From: Streptomyces sp. NBC_01549
GTDB taxonomy: Bacteria > Actinomycetota > Actinomycetes > Streptomycetales > Streptomycetaceae
Length of the DNA stretch: 64,000 nt
Direction: 5' to 3'
Assembly: GCF_026339955.1 (NCBI RefSeq)
Contig: NZ_JAPEPW010000002.1
Coordinates: forward strand, 1,922,001 to 1,986,000
In this document: piece after piece, positions 52,221 to 60,320 of the stretch
Numbering within the stretch: position 1 is the stretch's first letter
Layout of the letters: the number at the start of each line of letters is the position of its first letter
Made by a program: the position numbers and the translations under genes
The notes under the pieces: generated by a model
The model's input: only the letters and a program-made list of their open reading frames with translations
What the model was told of the DNA's origin: nothing
The model's database searches: none

Positions 52221-52415
52221 CTAGGCGGTACGTGCCAGGCGTTGCCCGGCGGGTGCCCGTTCGGCCTCCGCGCCCAGGCGCTCGCCGAGGGCGTACGCGG
52301 TGACCTCGAGGGCGGTTTCGACGACCAGATATCCAGGGGTCTCCCAGACCCTTTCCTCCGATGTTTCCCGAATGACCTGCTCCGCGCGGCGACCTTCGAA
52401 GACGCTCTTGTTCAT
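52221..52415 (-). CDS. pqqA: PqqA precursor peptide, extended form
   Basis: 64 residues: MNKSVFEGRR then a leader and the core ETALEVTAY, with Glu37 and Tyr41 in the ExxxY spacing that PqqE cross-links. W24-E-T-P-G-Y before the core also fits actinobacterial PqqA. The typical peptide is about 22-40 residues; here 23 residues follow the Tyr. It is the first gene of the pqq operon, 18 bases before pqqC. The start is the ATG nearest AGGTA; a longer in-frame start lacks support. Confidence 0.85.
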   Translation of the reverse strand: MNKSVFEGRRAEQVIRETSEERVWETPGYLVVETALEVTAYALGERLGAEAERAPAGQRLARTA

Positions 52416-52697
52416 GTGCGCGTACCTGCTTTCCTGATGGGTGGGGGGTGTAGAGCCCAGACAGGTGCTGGTGTTCACATGGATGCACCGAGTTCATGAA
52501 CCCGTTCGGTGACGCCCTACAGAGTGGTCGGATGACGGCACTCGGTCAATGGTCCGGACCCATAAGGTCGGATCCATTTCCGGCCAATCTCCGACCCTCA
52601 CCGGGAATCCACAGCGAATCCACCGGTCAGGAATGCATAACGGCCGGTGATCGTTGACGATGGGAGTACCAACCGACGACTGAAGGATCGAGAGCTC
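52416..52697. promoter_or_regulatory. Divergent control region of pqqA and the aldo/keto reductase
   Basis: Gene-free. Two perfect ten-base palindromes are seen, GTTCATGAAC (52492-52501) and GGTCCGGACC (52551-52560). AAGGATCGAGAG precedes the reductase GTG. Either palindrome could be an operator; no CebR-type box is present. Confidence 0.45.
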
Positions 52698-53531
52698 GTG
52701 AGCAAGGTCCCCCCGATCATCCTGAACAACGGCATCGAGATGCCGCAGCTGGGCTTCGGTGTCTGGCAGGTCCCGGACGACGAGGCGGAGCAGGCCGTCG
52801 CCACGGCGCTGGAGTCCGGATACCGCAGCATCGACACCGCGGCGATCTACGGCAACGAGGAGGGCACCGGCAAGGCCATCGCCACCTCCGGCATCCCCCG
52901 CGAGGACCTCTTCGTCACCACCAAGCTCTGGAACAGCGACCAGGGATACGACTCGACGCTCCGCGCGTTCGACACCTCCCTGGAGAAGCTCGGCCTGGAC
53001 TACCTCGACCTGTATCTGATCCACTGGCCCCTGCCGTCCCGGGGCAAGTACATCGACACGTACAAGGCCTTCGAGAAGCTCTACTCGGACGGCCGGGTCA
53101 AGGCCATCGGTGTCTCCAACTTCTACCCGGAGTACCTGGAGAAGCTGATCGAGGCGACGTCCGTCATCCCGGCCGTCAACCAGATCGAGCTGCACCCGCA
53201 GCTTCAGCAGCACGCGGCGCGCGAGTACCACGCACAGCAGGGCATCGCCACCGAGGCCTGGTCCCCGCTCGGCTCGGGCAAGGGTCTGCTGGAGGTTCCG
53301 GCGATCGTCGCCATCGCCCAGAAGCACAACCGCACTCCGGCCCAGATCGTGCTGCGCTGGCACATCCAGCAGGGCAACGTCGTGATCCCCAAGTCCGTGA
53401 CCCCGTCCCGGATCAGGGAGAACATCGACGTCTTCGACTTCTCGCTCGACGCCGAGGACATCGCGGCGATCAGCGCGCTGAACGAGGACCGTCGCCTGGG
53501 GCCCGACCCGGCGACGTTCGACATGGGCTGA
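52698..53531 (+). CDS. Aldo/keto reductase
   Basis: 277 residues; GTG start, an in-frame extension of 17 codons upstream is unlikely. Catalytic tetrad segments: SIDTAAIYGNE (Asp, Tyr), VTTKLW (Lys), LIHWPLP (His); cofactor-binding end VVIPKSVTPSRIRENIDVFDF (NADPH). Length and sequence match the bacterial 2,5-diketo-D-gluconate reductase group. Reduces sugar- or keto-acid carbonyls with NADPH. Monocistronic; followed by a hairpin. Confidence 0.94.
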   Translation: MSKVPPIILNNGIEMPQLGFGVWQVPDDEAEQAVATALESGYRSIDTAAIYGNEEGTGKAIATSGIPREDLFVTTKLWNSDQGYDSTLRAFDTSLEKLGLDYLDLYLIHWPLPSRGKYIDTYKAFEKLYSDGRVKAIGVSNFYPEYLEKLIEATSVIPAVNQIELHPQLQQHAAREYHAQQGIATEAWSPLGSGKGLLEVPAIVAIAQKHNRTPAQIVLRWHIQQGNVVIPKSVTPSRIRENIDVFDFSLDAEDIAAISALNEDRRLGPDPATFDMG

Positions 53532-53568
53532 GCCTGATCCCCATGGGCTGACCCGCCCCGCCCCCACC

Positions 53569-53603
53569 GCCGGCCCGGACGCGCACCGCGTGTCCGGGCC
53601 GGC
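53569..53603 (+). terminator. Hairpin after the aldo/keto reductase
   Basis: GCCGGCCCGGAC (53569-53580) pairs perfectly with 53592-53603 and the stem can extend inwards with a G-U pair. Confidence 0.8.
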
Positions 53604-53699
53604 GACGTTTCCCCGCCGGTTTCAGCTCCTGGACCGGACCAACTCCGCTGGAGGGCTTGACGCGGTCATGCAAGCAGGGCCACCTTGTACGGCAACCCG

Positions 53700-53718
53700 G
53701 TAAGGAAACTTTCCTAAC
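53700..53718. promoter_or_regulatory. Palindromic operator before the chitosanase gene
   Basis: GTAAGGAAA-C-TTTCCTAAC, 19 bases, symmetric apart from one position each side (AGGAAA/TTTCCT core). It lies 17-35 bases before the GTG start. Streptomyces chitosanase genes are known to be repressed by the ROK regulator CsnR through a palindrome of this kind; assignment is by resemblance and position. Confidence 0.65.
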
Positions 53719-53734
53719 AGAAGGGTCCCCCACA

Positions 53735-54430
53735 GTGCGCTCTCGAACACTGACCCTCGCGGCCGTCGCCGGTGCCGCGCTCCTCGCCACCGCCGCACTC
53801 CCGGCCAGCGCGTCGGGCACCGCCACCCCCCGTTCCGCCCAGGAGGGTTCGGTCAGCGCGGCCGCCCTGCTCGCCAAGGTGACATCCTGTTCGCAGATAT
53901 CGAGCGGCAAGTACAAGACCGACGACGAGACCTCGGCCACCATCCCCGTGTGCGGCAAGAACGGCGCGGTGTTCTGGAAGGCCGACATGGACATCGACTG
54001 CGACGGTCAGGTCACCAGCAAGTGCAACGGCGACGCCGACCCCTGGTTCCAGGACGACACGGCGTTCCACCAGTCCGACGGGAAGCCGCTGCGCGCCGAG
54101 TCACTGCCGTATGTGGTCGTGCCCAGCACCAGCAGCATCTGGAAGTACACGAGCTACGGCATCAAGGGCGGCGGTGTCGTCGCCGTGATCTACAACAACA
54201 AGGTCGAGTACGCGGTGGTCGGCGACACCGGGCCCACGCAGATCATCGGTGAGGCGTCGTACGCCACGGCGAAGGCCCTCGGCATCGACCCCGACCCTGC
54301 CACGGGCGGAGCCGACTCCGGGGTGACGTACATCCTGTTCAAGAACTCCCAGGTGTCGCCGATCGAGAGTCACAGTGCGGCGGTGTCGCTCGGGGACTCG
54401 CTGGCACAGCAGTTCCTGCAGAACAACTGA
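53735..54430 (+). CDS. Secreted GH75 chitosanase
   Basis: 231 residues; GTG behind AGAAGGG. Signal peptide about 1-27 (LTLAAVAGAALLATAALPASASG). The mature part shows VFWKADMDIDCDGQ with the acidic residues proposed as catalytic in GH75, WFQDDTAFHQSDGKPL, PYVVVP, GGGVVAVIYNNKVEYAVVGDTGP and GEASYATAKALGIDP. GH75 enzymes (fungal type, also in actinomycetes) cleave chitosan endolytically outside the cell. Convergent with an SDR gene; CAACTGA at the stop has its complement at the SDR stop. Confidence 0.92.
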   Translation: MRSRTLTLAAVAGAALLATAALPASASGTATPRSAQEGSVSAAALLAKVTSCSQISSGKYKTDDETSATIPVCGKNGAVFWKADMDIDCDGQVTSKCNGDADPWFQDDTAFHQSDGKPLRAESLPYVVVPSTSSIWKYTSYGIKGGGVVAVIYNNKVEYAVVGDTGPTQIIGEASYATAKALGIDPDPATGGADSGVTYILFKNSQVSPIESHSAAVSLGDSLAQQFLQNN

Positions 54431-54448
54431 GGCCCCCCGGATCCGACG

Positions 54449-55150
54449 TCAGTTGGGCTGGCCGATCGGACGTACCACCACGGTGTTCACATCGACGCCC
54501 GCCGGCTGTCCGATGGCCCAGACGATCGACTCGGCGAGCTGATCCGCCGTCAGCAGCTGACCGGGTGGCAGGCTCCCGTTGCTGTCCCAGAACGGGGTCT
54601 CCACCCGGCCCGGCGAGATCAGGGTGACGCCGACACCGAACTCGGTCACCTCGCGGCGGGCGTTCTCGGCGAGCCCGGTCACGGCCCACTTGGTGGCGCC
54701 GTAAATGTTGCCGGGGGTGTGGACGTGGCCCGCCACACTCCCGACCAGCACGATCCGGCCCCGCGTCTCCTTCAAGGCGTCGATGGAGGCCCTGATCAGC
54801 AGCGCGGGACCGAGCACATTGGTCAGCACCATCTCGGACCAGCCGGCCGGGTCACCGCCGGCGACGGTGTCGTGCGTGGCGAAGCCGGCGTTGGCGACGA
54901 CGGTGTCGAGGCGACCGAACTCCTTGAGCGTCGCCTCGACCGCGGACCGCACCTCGTCGTACTCGGCGGCGTGTCCGACGACGGTCAACAGCCCCTCCGG
55001 ACTGCCGAGTTCCTCGGCGAAGGCGCGCAACCGCTCCTCACCGCGCCCGGTGACGGTGACCCGGTGCCCGGAGTCGAGCAGTCGCCGCGCGACCGCGGCG
55101 CCGATACCGCTTCCGCCGCCGGTGATGAGTGCGACAGGTGAGTCGGTCAT
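54449..55150 (-). CDS. Short-chain dehydrogenase/reductase
   Basis: 233 residues. Classical SDR motifs: ALITGGGSGIGAAVARRLL (NAD(P) site), VVANAGFATH, VLVGSVAGH (Ser) and YGATKWAV (catalytic Tyr-x3-Lys), then LISPGRVETPFW. Unknown small carbonyl or alcohol substrate. The start lacks a strong ribosome site. Isolated between chitosanase and the rearranged segment. Confidence 0.94.
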   Translation of the reverse strand: MTDSPVALITGGGSGIGAAVARRLLDSGHRVTVTGRGEERLRAFAEELGSPEGLLTVVGHAAEYDEVRSAVEATLKEFGRLDTVVANAGFATHDTVAGGDPAGWSEMVLTNVLGPALLIRASIDALKETRGRIVLVGSVAGHVHTPGNIYGATKWAVTGLAENARREVTEFGVGVTLISPGRVETPFWDSNGSLPPGQLLTADQLAESIVWAIGQPAGVDVNTVVVRPIGQPN

Positions 55151-55235
55151 GGAAACCCCCGTATTTCTGCGATGACTCGCGGGAGTACATCATTTGAAGC
55201 GCTCTCGAAGTCAAGGCCGGCCCCGCCGAACTCCC

Positions 55236-55706
55236 TCAACACGTAAGCCGGTAGGGCACGTCGGCCAGATATCTGCGCCACTCGGCCCGGGTCGCCCTGC
55301 CCCCCGCCCGGGCGCACACTTCGGTCGCCGCACGGTCCGGCGCCAACCGCGCTGAACGCACGGCCAGATGAGAAGTCGCGATGCGCAACTCGCCATCGTC
55401 GGAGGTGAATCCGATCGCGAGGACGGGTCCGTCACCGGCCGGCACGGTCGCTCCCGGCAGCCGCGGGGACGCCGTCTCCCACACGCGGACCGAGCCGTCG
55501 GCCCGGCTCGCGGCCAGCAGCGACCCGTCGGCCGAGAAAGCCAGGGCGGGTCGCTCCACGGTGGAGTCGGCGGCTGCCAGGACGGCGATCTGGTGCTGCC
55601 CGTCCGCGTCCCACAGGGTGAGGCGCCCCTGGATGTCGGCGGCGGCCAGGAAGCGTCCGTCAGGGCTGAAGGCAGCGGTGCGCAGGAGATCCTCACCCTC
55701 GAACCG
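55236..55706 (-). pseudogene. WD40-repeat protein, C-terminal remnant
   Basis: About 157 codons encode two or three WD40 blades: AAFSPDGRFLAAADIQGRLT (then LWD), ALAFSADGSLLAASRADGSV (then RVWE) and IGFTSDDGELRIATS, then a C-terminal tail ending YLADVPYRLTC typical of actinobacterial WD40/trypsin-like or kinase-linked proteins. No start codon or upstream blades exist; a TAG that belongs to the TnpB remnant precedes directly in frame. Truncated at the 5' end by that element. Confidence 0.75.
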
Positions 55707-55709
55707 TTT

Positions 55710-56170
55710 CTAAAGACTGAGCGGGAGTGAGTCCTGTCGCCAGAACTCATGCTCAGCCGCACGTCCCGAACGGTGTTGGGCGTGCTGGTTGCCCGCGTTC
55801 GCTCCGTGTCCGGGCGGCGCGCATCGTGTGCGTGGTCCGGGAATGCGGGGGCGGGGTTCCTCACGCCCAAGGGCATCCGGTCGGGCCTGGACGGTCCGAT
55901 GCCCACAGCCATCGCTCTGGTGGGTGTGGGGCGGTGCCGTCCTCCCCCAGTGCCTTAAGGGCCTGGGGGTACCCCAGCCGGACCGGATGTCCTTGGGCGC
56001 GCCTTCCGATCGCGATGCTTGCCGCATCGTGCCGGGTGATGGTGCGGTTCTTCGAGGTGAGGGGCTTTTGCCAGTGCTGGGCGCCCCATCGGGAGGTGTA
56101 GGCCGGGTCCACGGCGATGATGGTGATGCCGGTGGTGTCGGCCATGGAGGTCAGGCGGGCCCGGAGCCTG
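55710..56170 (-). pseudogene. TnpB-type (IS200/IS605 accessory) C-terminal remnant
   Basis: Two frames together give the end of a TnpB-related protein: RLTSMADTTGITIIAVDPAY, SRWGAQHWQKPL and HDAASIAIGRRAQGHP (the last Asp-rich block is RuvC III), then in a shifted frame NQHAQHRSGRAAEHEFWRQ and DSLPLSL with stop. The N-terminal two thirds, including RuvC I/II, are missing. Between the two frames lies an inverted-repeat element. Its edges coincide with the breaks in the WD40 and glycosyltransferase genes. Confidence 0.75.
55864..55999. repeat. Inverted-repeat element within the TnpB remnant
   Basis: CGCCCAAGGGCATCCGGTC at 55864-55882 recurs inverted with one mismatch at 55981-55999. Inside, CCCCCAG (55944-55950) pairs with CTGGGGG (55963-55969). 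The inner hairpin resembles a dispersed Streptomyces intergenic palindrome and sits where the TnpB frame shifts. Confidence 0.65.
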
Positions 56171-56740
56171 CCGGCACCTTTGTACGTGGACCGCTATGTG
56201 CTCTACGGGCAGAGCGGCACCGCCCTGCTGATCGGCGCGGCGCTGGACCGGCTCGCCCGGGCCAGGCGGACCCGCACGGCGGCGCTGGCCTGCGCGGGCG
56301 CAGCGGTCCTCGCGCTGCTCCCCGTCACCCGGCACCTGCGTACGACGCAGAGCCGGGTCGACGACGTGAGCGCGATCGCCCGCGCCGTGGCCCAGGCCGG
56401 TGCGCCGGGTGACGGGGTCCTGTATCTCCCGGCGCGGCGCCGGGTGTGGTCCCTGCCCGACCCCGGCTCCGTGCGCGGGCTGCGCGATCTGGCCCTCGAC
56501 CGTGCGCCGGCCGCCTCGCACACCTTGTACGGCACCGAGGTTCCGGCGCCGGTCATCCGCTCCCGCATGATCACGGCGGCCCGTATCGTCGCGGTGAGCG
56601 ATCCCGCGGGGCAGCCGCTCGACGCGACTCAGGGGGAGATCGTCAAACGGCGGGTCCTGGCCACGTACTTCGAGGAGTGCGGCACGCGCCGGGTCCAGGG
56701 CGCCCGGGTCACCGTGTACGCGCGCCCGGGCACGTGCTGA
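56171..56740 (+). pseudogene. Glycosyltransferase family 39-type membrane protein, C-terminal remnant
   Basis: 190 codons starting PAPLYVDRYVLYGQSGTALL, a last membrane helix (AALACAGAAVLALLPVT), then an extracytoplasmic domain with GDGVLYLPARRRVWSLPDPG and GTRRVQGARVTVYARPGTC. This is the end of actinobacterial PMT/ArnT-like glycosyltransferases of about 500 residues. No start or upstream helices; the break is at the TnpB remnant edge. The reading frame itself is intact, so a partial product could in principle be made. Confidence 0.65.
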
Positions 56741-56750
56741 CCGGCCGGAA

Positions 56751-57647
56751 CTACTCCGGCTTCACCGCGACGTGCATGGTGTGCGCCGTCAGCAGGAAGA
56801 CGTCCGGCCGGTGGTACACGCTCGCCTTGTCGTCCGGGTCGAGGAGACGGTCGAGGGTGGCGAGGTCGTCGGCGTCGAGGCCGGGGGCGAGGGCGTCGCG
56901 GCGGTGGGTGAGGGAGGTGACGACGAAGGCGCGCGTCTCGTCCGAGACCGGGGCGGGGAGGTCGACGAGGAAGGTGCGGGTCGCGGTGTGGCGCAGGCCG
57001 ACGGCGCTCAGCAGGGCGGGCCAGTCCTCCGTCTCCGCCACCGCTCCGGGCAACTCGTCCCGCATCCGGCCGAACCATTCGTCGTGGACCGCGTCGATCC
57101 GGGACTGAAGGCCGGGGCGGCCGATGCCGATCTCGCGCGGGAAGTAGCGCATGGGCAGGCCGCCTTCCATGAGGGCGAGCGTGCCACCGGGCGCGAGGGC
57201 GCGTACGAAACCGGTGAGCGCGGCGCGCTGGTCGCCGACGTGGTGCAGGGACCTGCTCGCCCACAGCAGGTCGGCCGGATACTCCAAGTCGCCTAGCCCG
57301 CTCCCGAGTTCGGCGCGCAGGGTGCTGAAGCGGTCGCCGACGCCGAGCCGGTCGGCGCGGGCGCGGGCCCGCTCCAGCAGGGGTTCCACCTCGTCCACGG
57401 CGACCACCCGCGCCGCGGGGAAGACGTCCGCGAGGAGACAGGAGATGACACCGGGGCCACTGCCCGCGTCCACGATCAGCCCGGTCCCGGACCGCTGGTC
57501 CCGCAGCCAGCCCGCCGCCTCGGTGTACTGGGGGCTGAAGAGCTCCGCCTCCTGCTCCAGCATGGGGATCATCTGGCCGAAGTCCATGTGGGTGTGGTCG
57601 TGGGCGTGCCGGGTACTGTCGTGGTTGTGGTGGTGGTCGTGTGCCAT
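56751..57647 (-). CDS. Class I SAM-dependent methyltransferase with His-rich N-terminus
   Basis: 298 residues. The first 21 residues hold ten histidines (AHDHHHNHDSTRHAHDHTH), probably a metal-binding or disordered tail. The Rossmann methyltransferase follows: LIVDAGSGPGVISCLLADVF (motif I), VVAVDEVEPLLERA (Asp for ribose), DLLWASRSLHHVGD (motif IV) and LAPGGTLALMEGG. Small-molecule methylation is likely; target unknown. Convergent with the glycosyltransferase remnant and divergent from the dioxygenase-like gene. Confidence 0.9.
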   Translation of the reverse strand: MAHDHHHNHDSTRHAHDHTHMDFGQMIPMLEQEAELFSPQYTEAAGWLRDQRSGTGLIVDAGSGPGVISCLLADVFPAARVVAVDEVEPLLERARARADRLGVGDRFSTLRAELGSGLGDLEYPADLLWASRSLHHVGDQRAALTGFVRALAPGGTLALMEGGLPMRYFPREIGIGRPGLQSRIDAVHDEWFGRMRDELPGAVAETEDWPALLSAVGLRHTATRTFLVDLPAPVSDETRAFVVTSLTHRRDALAPGLDADDLATLDRLLDPDDKASVYHRPDVFLLTAHTMHVAVKPE

Positions 57648-57786
57648 GGTGGTCAGCCTCTCGTCCGGGTGCGTTCACAGCGTGCTCCTCAGCTCCCGGA
57701 AACGGCCAACGATGTTGCGCGAACAGCAAAAACGGCGGTCGGAAAATCTGATGCGTCCGAAGCGGTCCGTCCCCGAGCATGGCCCC

Positions 57787-58557
57787 ATGGACGACGAGAT
57801 GGTGGAGCGGTTCCTCGAGGACGGGTTCGTGAAGATCGAGGGCGCGTTCCCGCCGCGCGTCGCCGAGAGCTGCGCCTGGCTGCTGTGGAAGGAGACGGGG
57901 TACGACCCGGACGACCCCGGCACCTGGAAGGACCCCGTGCACTGGGTGAGCGCCATGGCCCAGGGCCCGTTCGCCGCCGCGGCCAACTCCCCCGCTCTTC
58001 ACCAGGCCTTCGATCTGCTGGTCGGCGAGAGACGCTGGGAGCCGCGTTACGCGCTGGGCAGCTTCCCGCTGCGGTTCCCGCACACGGAGGAGCCGGACGA
58101 CGCGGGCTGGCACATCGAAGGGAGCTACCTCCCCGACGGTGAGTCGCTGTACCACTCCAATCTCCGCTCGCGGGGCCGGGCGCTGCTGATGCTCTTCCTG
58201 TTCAGCGAGGTGACGGAGGCCGACGCCCCGACCCGTATCAGGGTGGGCTCGCACCTCGATGTGCCGCCGGTCCTGGAGCCATACGGCGAGGCGGGTGCCT
58301 CGTTCCTCGAACTCGGTCCGAAGGTGGCCCCGGCCTCCGCGCACCGCCCGCTCACCTACGCCACCGGCCGGCCCGGAGACGTGTATCTCTGCCACCCGTT
58401 CCTGGTGCACGCGGCGCAGCCGCACCACGGCACGCGTCCGCGTTTCATGGCGCAGCCGCCGCTGTATCCGGCGGTGCCCTACGAGCTGGAGCGGGCGGAC
58501 GGCGACTACTCGGCGGTGGAGTTCGCGATCCGCCGGGGGCTGGCCCAGGAGGCCTGA
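57787..58557 (+). CDS. Phytanoyl-CoA dioxygenase family protein
   Basis: 256 residues; ATG of MDDEMVERFLEDGFVKIEGAFP, the family's usual opening; an ATG 12 codons earlier is also possible. The iron site appears as WHIEGSY, HxE in place of the common HxD, and HPFLVHAAQPHHGTRPRFM with the distal His and the 2-oxoglutarate Arg. So a Glu replaces the carboxylate Asp of the 2-His-1-carboxylate triad. Fe(II)/2-oxoglutarate hydroxylase of unknown substrate; activity should be tested given the change. Confidence 0.88.
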   Translation: MDDEMVERFLEDGFVKIEGAFPPRVAESCAWLLWKETGYDPDDPGTWKDPVHWVSAMAQGPFAAAANSPALHQAFDLLVGERRWEPRYALGSFPLRFPHTEEPDDAGWHIEGSYLPDGESLYHSNLRSRGRALLMLFLFSEVTEADAPTRIRVGSHLDVPPVLEPYGEAGASFLELGPKVAPASAHRPLTYATGRPGDVYLCHPFLVHAAQPHHGTRPRFMAQPPLYPAVPYELERADGDYSAVEFAIRRGLAQEA

Positions 58558-58572
58558 CCCCCGGCGGATCGC
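58525..58572. terminator. Bidirectional 15-bp hairpin overlapping the end of the dioxygenase gene
   Basis: GCGATCCGCCGGGGG (58525-58539, inside the coding sequence) pairs perfectly with 58558-58572 just past the stop. It separates the gene from the convergent cellulase gene, in the same style as the hairpin at 40305-40347. Confidence 0.85.
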
Positions 58573-58585
58573 CAGGTCGGGCACC

Positions 58586-60301
58586 CTACAGCGGCGGATA
58601 CGCGTTCGTCATCAGCTGCTGGAACTGCGCCGAGAACCAGTGCCCCGACAGGGGGGCGTTCGGCAGCGCGCCGGACATGTTGTTGTTGTTCCGGGGGTTG
58701 CCCGTGTAGGTCGGGTCGCACATCCGGTCGAAGCCCTTGCCCTCGTCGTTGGCGATGGCGGAGCTGGAGCCGTCGGACTCACCCGGGGGCTTCATCCACA
58801 CATAGGCGTCGATCCCGGTGGCCGGGGAGGCCTGCGGGCGCTCGCCAAGACCGGCACCGGCCTGGTTGCACCAGTTCCCGACGTGGATACGGCGGTCGTA
58901 GCGCCCGCCGTCGACGTAGGTGTCGACGCTGGTCGTCGCGCCGGGGCCGGTGGGCCGTGCGGTGCCGCCCCAGCCGTTCCTGGAGGTGTCGATCAGCATG
59001 CCGATGCCGGAGTTGAAGCCGACCGACACGAGCTGGTTGCGGAAGGCCTGGGCGAAGGACAGCTCGTCGACATAGCGGTTCCAGTCGACCCACTTGGACT
59101 GGCGGACGGAGGTGCCGTTCACCGTGTCGTTGATGGTGAAGTTGTTCTCCTTCAGGGCACTGTAGTTCGCCGTGTTGGTGATGAACCCGGCGACGTCGTC
59201 GACCGTGGCGCCCTCGCTGGTGGCCGCCTGCTTGAACAGGGTGGCGGACGGGGCGAAGTTGTCGTCCCAGCCGATCCAGCCGTGATGGCCGGCGTCCAGG
59301 TAGTTGTAGACGTTCGGGATCGCGCCGAGCTTGGCGAGCGCGTAGCCCACGCCCTTCACGTAGTTGCCGTTGGCGAGCATGGTGTCGCACTGCGGGGTGG
59401 CGGTGGCCCGGCTGCCGGTGTTGGTGACGAGGTTCGGCAGCGAGTCGATCTCGATGGTCGTGACGATCCGCAGCGAGGCGTACTTGCTGTCCGCGAGGAT
59501 CGCCGCGATCGGGTCGATGAACTGCGTCTTGTACTTGTCGATCTCCGTCGGGCCGAGCTCTCCGTTGGAGGCGAGGGCCGCGCAGTCACGTCCGGGCAGA
59601 TCGTAGACGACCAGCTGGACGACCTCCTCGCCGCTGCCCTTCTGCGCGAGCGCCGCATCAAGGTGGGCGCGCAGGCCCATGCTGCCGCTCGCCCCGTTGA
59701 TCGCGGCGATCCGATCGAGCCAGACACCGGTGGGCTGGTTGGAGATCCGGCTGCCGCCGGTCTCCGCTGCCGCCTTCGCGGACCACTCCGGGTTCACGTA
59801 CACCTTGGCTCCGGCGTACGGGTTGTCGACTCTCCCGGAGGGGTCACTGCCCCCTCCGCCGCCTCCGCCACCGCTTCCGTCGTCGACGTTGCAGGTCACC
59901 CCGTCGAGGGTGAAGGCCGTGGGCAACGCGTTGGTGCCGCTGTAGGAGGCGTTGAAGCCGAAGCTGACCGAACCGCCGGTCGCCAGCGTCCCGTTGTAGG
60001 TCTCGTTGGCCGCGGTGACGGCGGTGCCGCTCTGGCTGATCTTCGCGTTCCAGCCCGAGGTCACCTTCTGGTTTCCGGCGTACGCCCACTTCACCGCCCA
60101 GGAGGTCTTGGCGGCACTGTTGTTGGTGACCGTGACGGCGGCGGTGAAGCCGGTGTCCCACTGGTTCTGCACCTTGTAGTCGACGGTGCAGGGGATGGCG
60201 GCGATCCCGGCGGGGTCCGCGGGAACGGCCGCCACGGCGGTTCCCGAGGCGCCGGCGAGCAGGACGAGCGCTCCTAAGAGCGCGGATTTGGCACGACTCA
60301 T
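58586..60301 (-). CDS. Secreted GH6 cellulase (cellobiohydrolase-type) with N-terminal CBM2
   Basis: 571 residues. Signal about 1-32 (LLGALVLLAGASGTAVA). CBM2 at about 36-140 (CTVDYKVQNQWDTGFTAAVTV, SGWNAKISQSGTAVTAANETYNG), then a Gly8-Ser linker, then GH6 at about 155-571: VVYDLPGRDCAALASNGE (signature 1 with catalytic Asp), IEIDSLPNLVTN, YLDAGHHGWIGWDDN (signature 2), NGWGG and YVWMKPPGESDG. The long loops of the catalytic domain suggest an exo-acting cellobiohydrolase. Second gene after the GH5 cellulase, separated by a tandem repeat. Confidence 0.94.
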   Translation of the reverse strand: MSRAKSALLGALVLLAGASGTAVAAVPADPAGIAAIPCTVDYKVQNQWDTGFTAAVTVTNNSAAKTSWAVKWAYAGNQKVTSGWNAKISQSGTAVTAANETYNGTLATGGSVSFGFNASYSGTNALPTAFTLDGVTCNVDDGSGGGGGGGGSDPSGRVDNPYAGAKVYVNPEWSAKAAAETGGSRISNQPTGVWLDRIAAINGASGSMGLRAHLDAALAQKGSGEEVVQLVVYDLPGRDCAALASNGELGPTEIDKYKTQFIDPIAAILADSKYASLRIVTTIEIDSLPNLVTNTGSRATATPQCDTMLANGNYVKGVGYALAKLGAIPNVYNYLDAGHHGWIGWDDNFAPSATLFKQAATSEGATVDDVAGFITNTANYSALKENNFTINDTVNGTSVRQSKWVDWNRYVDELSFAQAFRNQLVSVGFNSGIGMLIDTSRNGWGGTARPTGPGATTSVDTYVDGGRYDRRIHVGNWCNQAGAGLGERPQASPATGIDAYVWMKPPGESDGSSSAIANDEGKGFDRMCDPTYTGNPRNNNNMSGALPNAPLSGHWFSAQFQQLMTNAYPPL

Positions 60302-60320
60302 GAGTGCGGGTTCCCATCTC

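Noticed and set aside
55861..56145. An independent 94-residue hypothetical protein
   Set aside because: Its first half is the TnpB C-terminal region (VDPAYTSRWGAQHW, HDAASIAIGRRA) and its second half runs through an inverted repeat, so it is a remnant rather than a gene.
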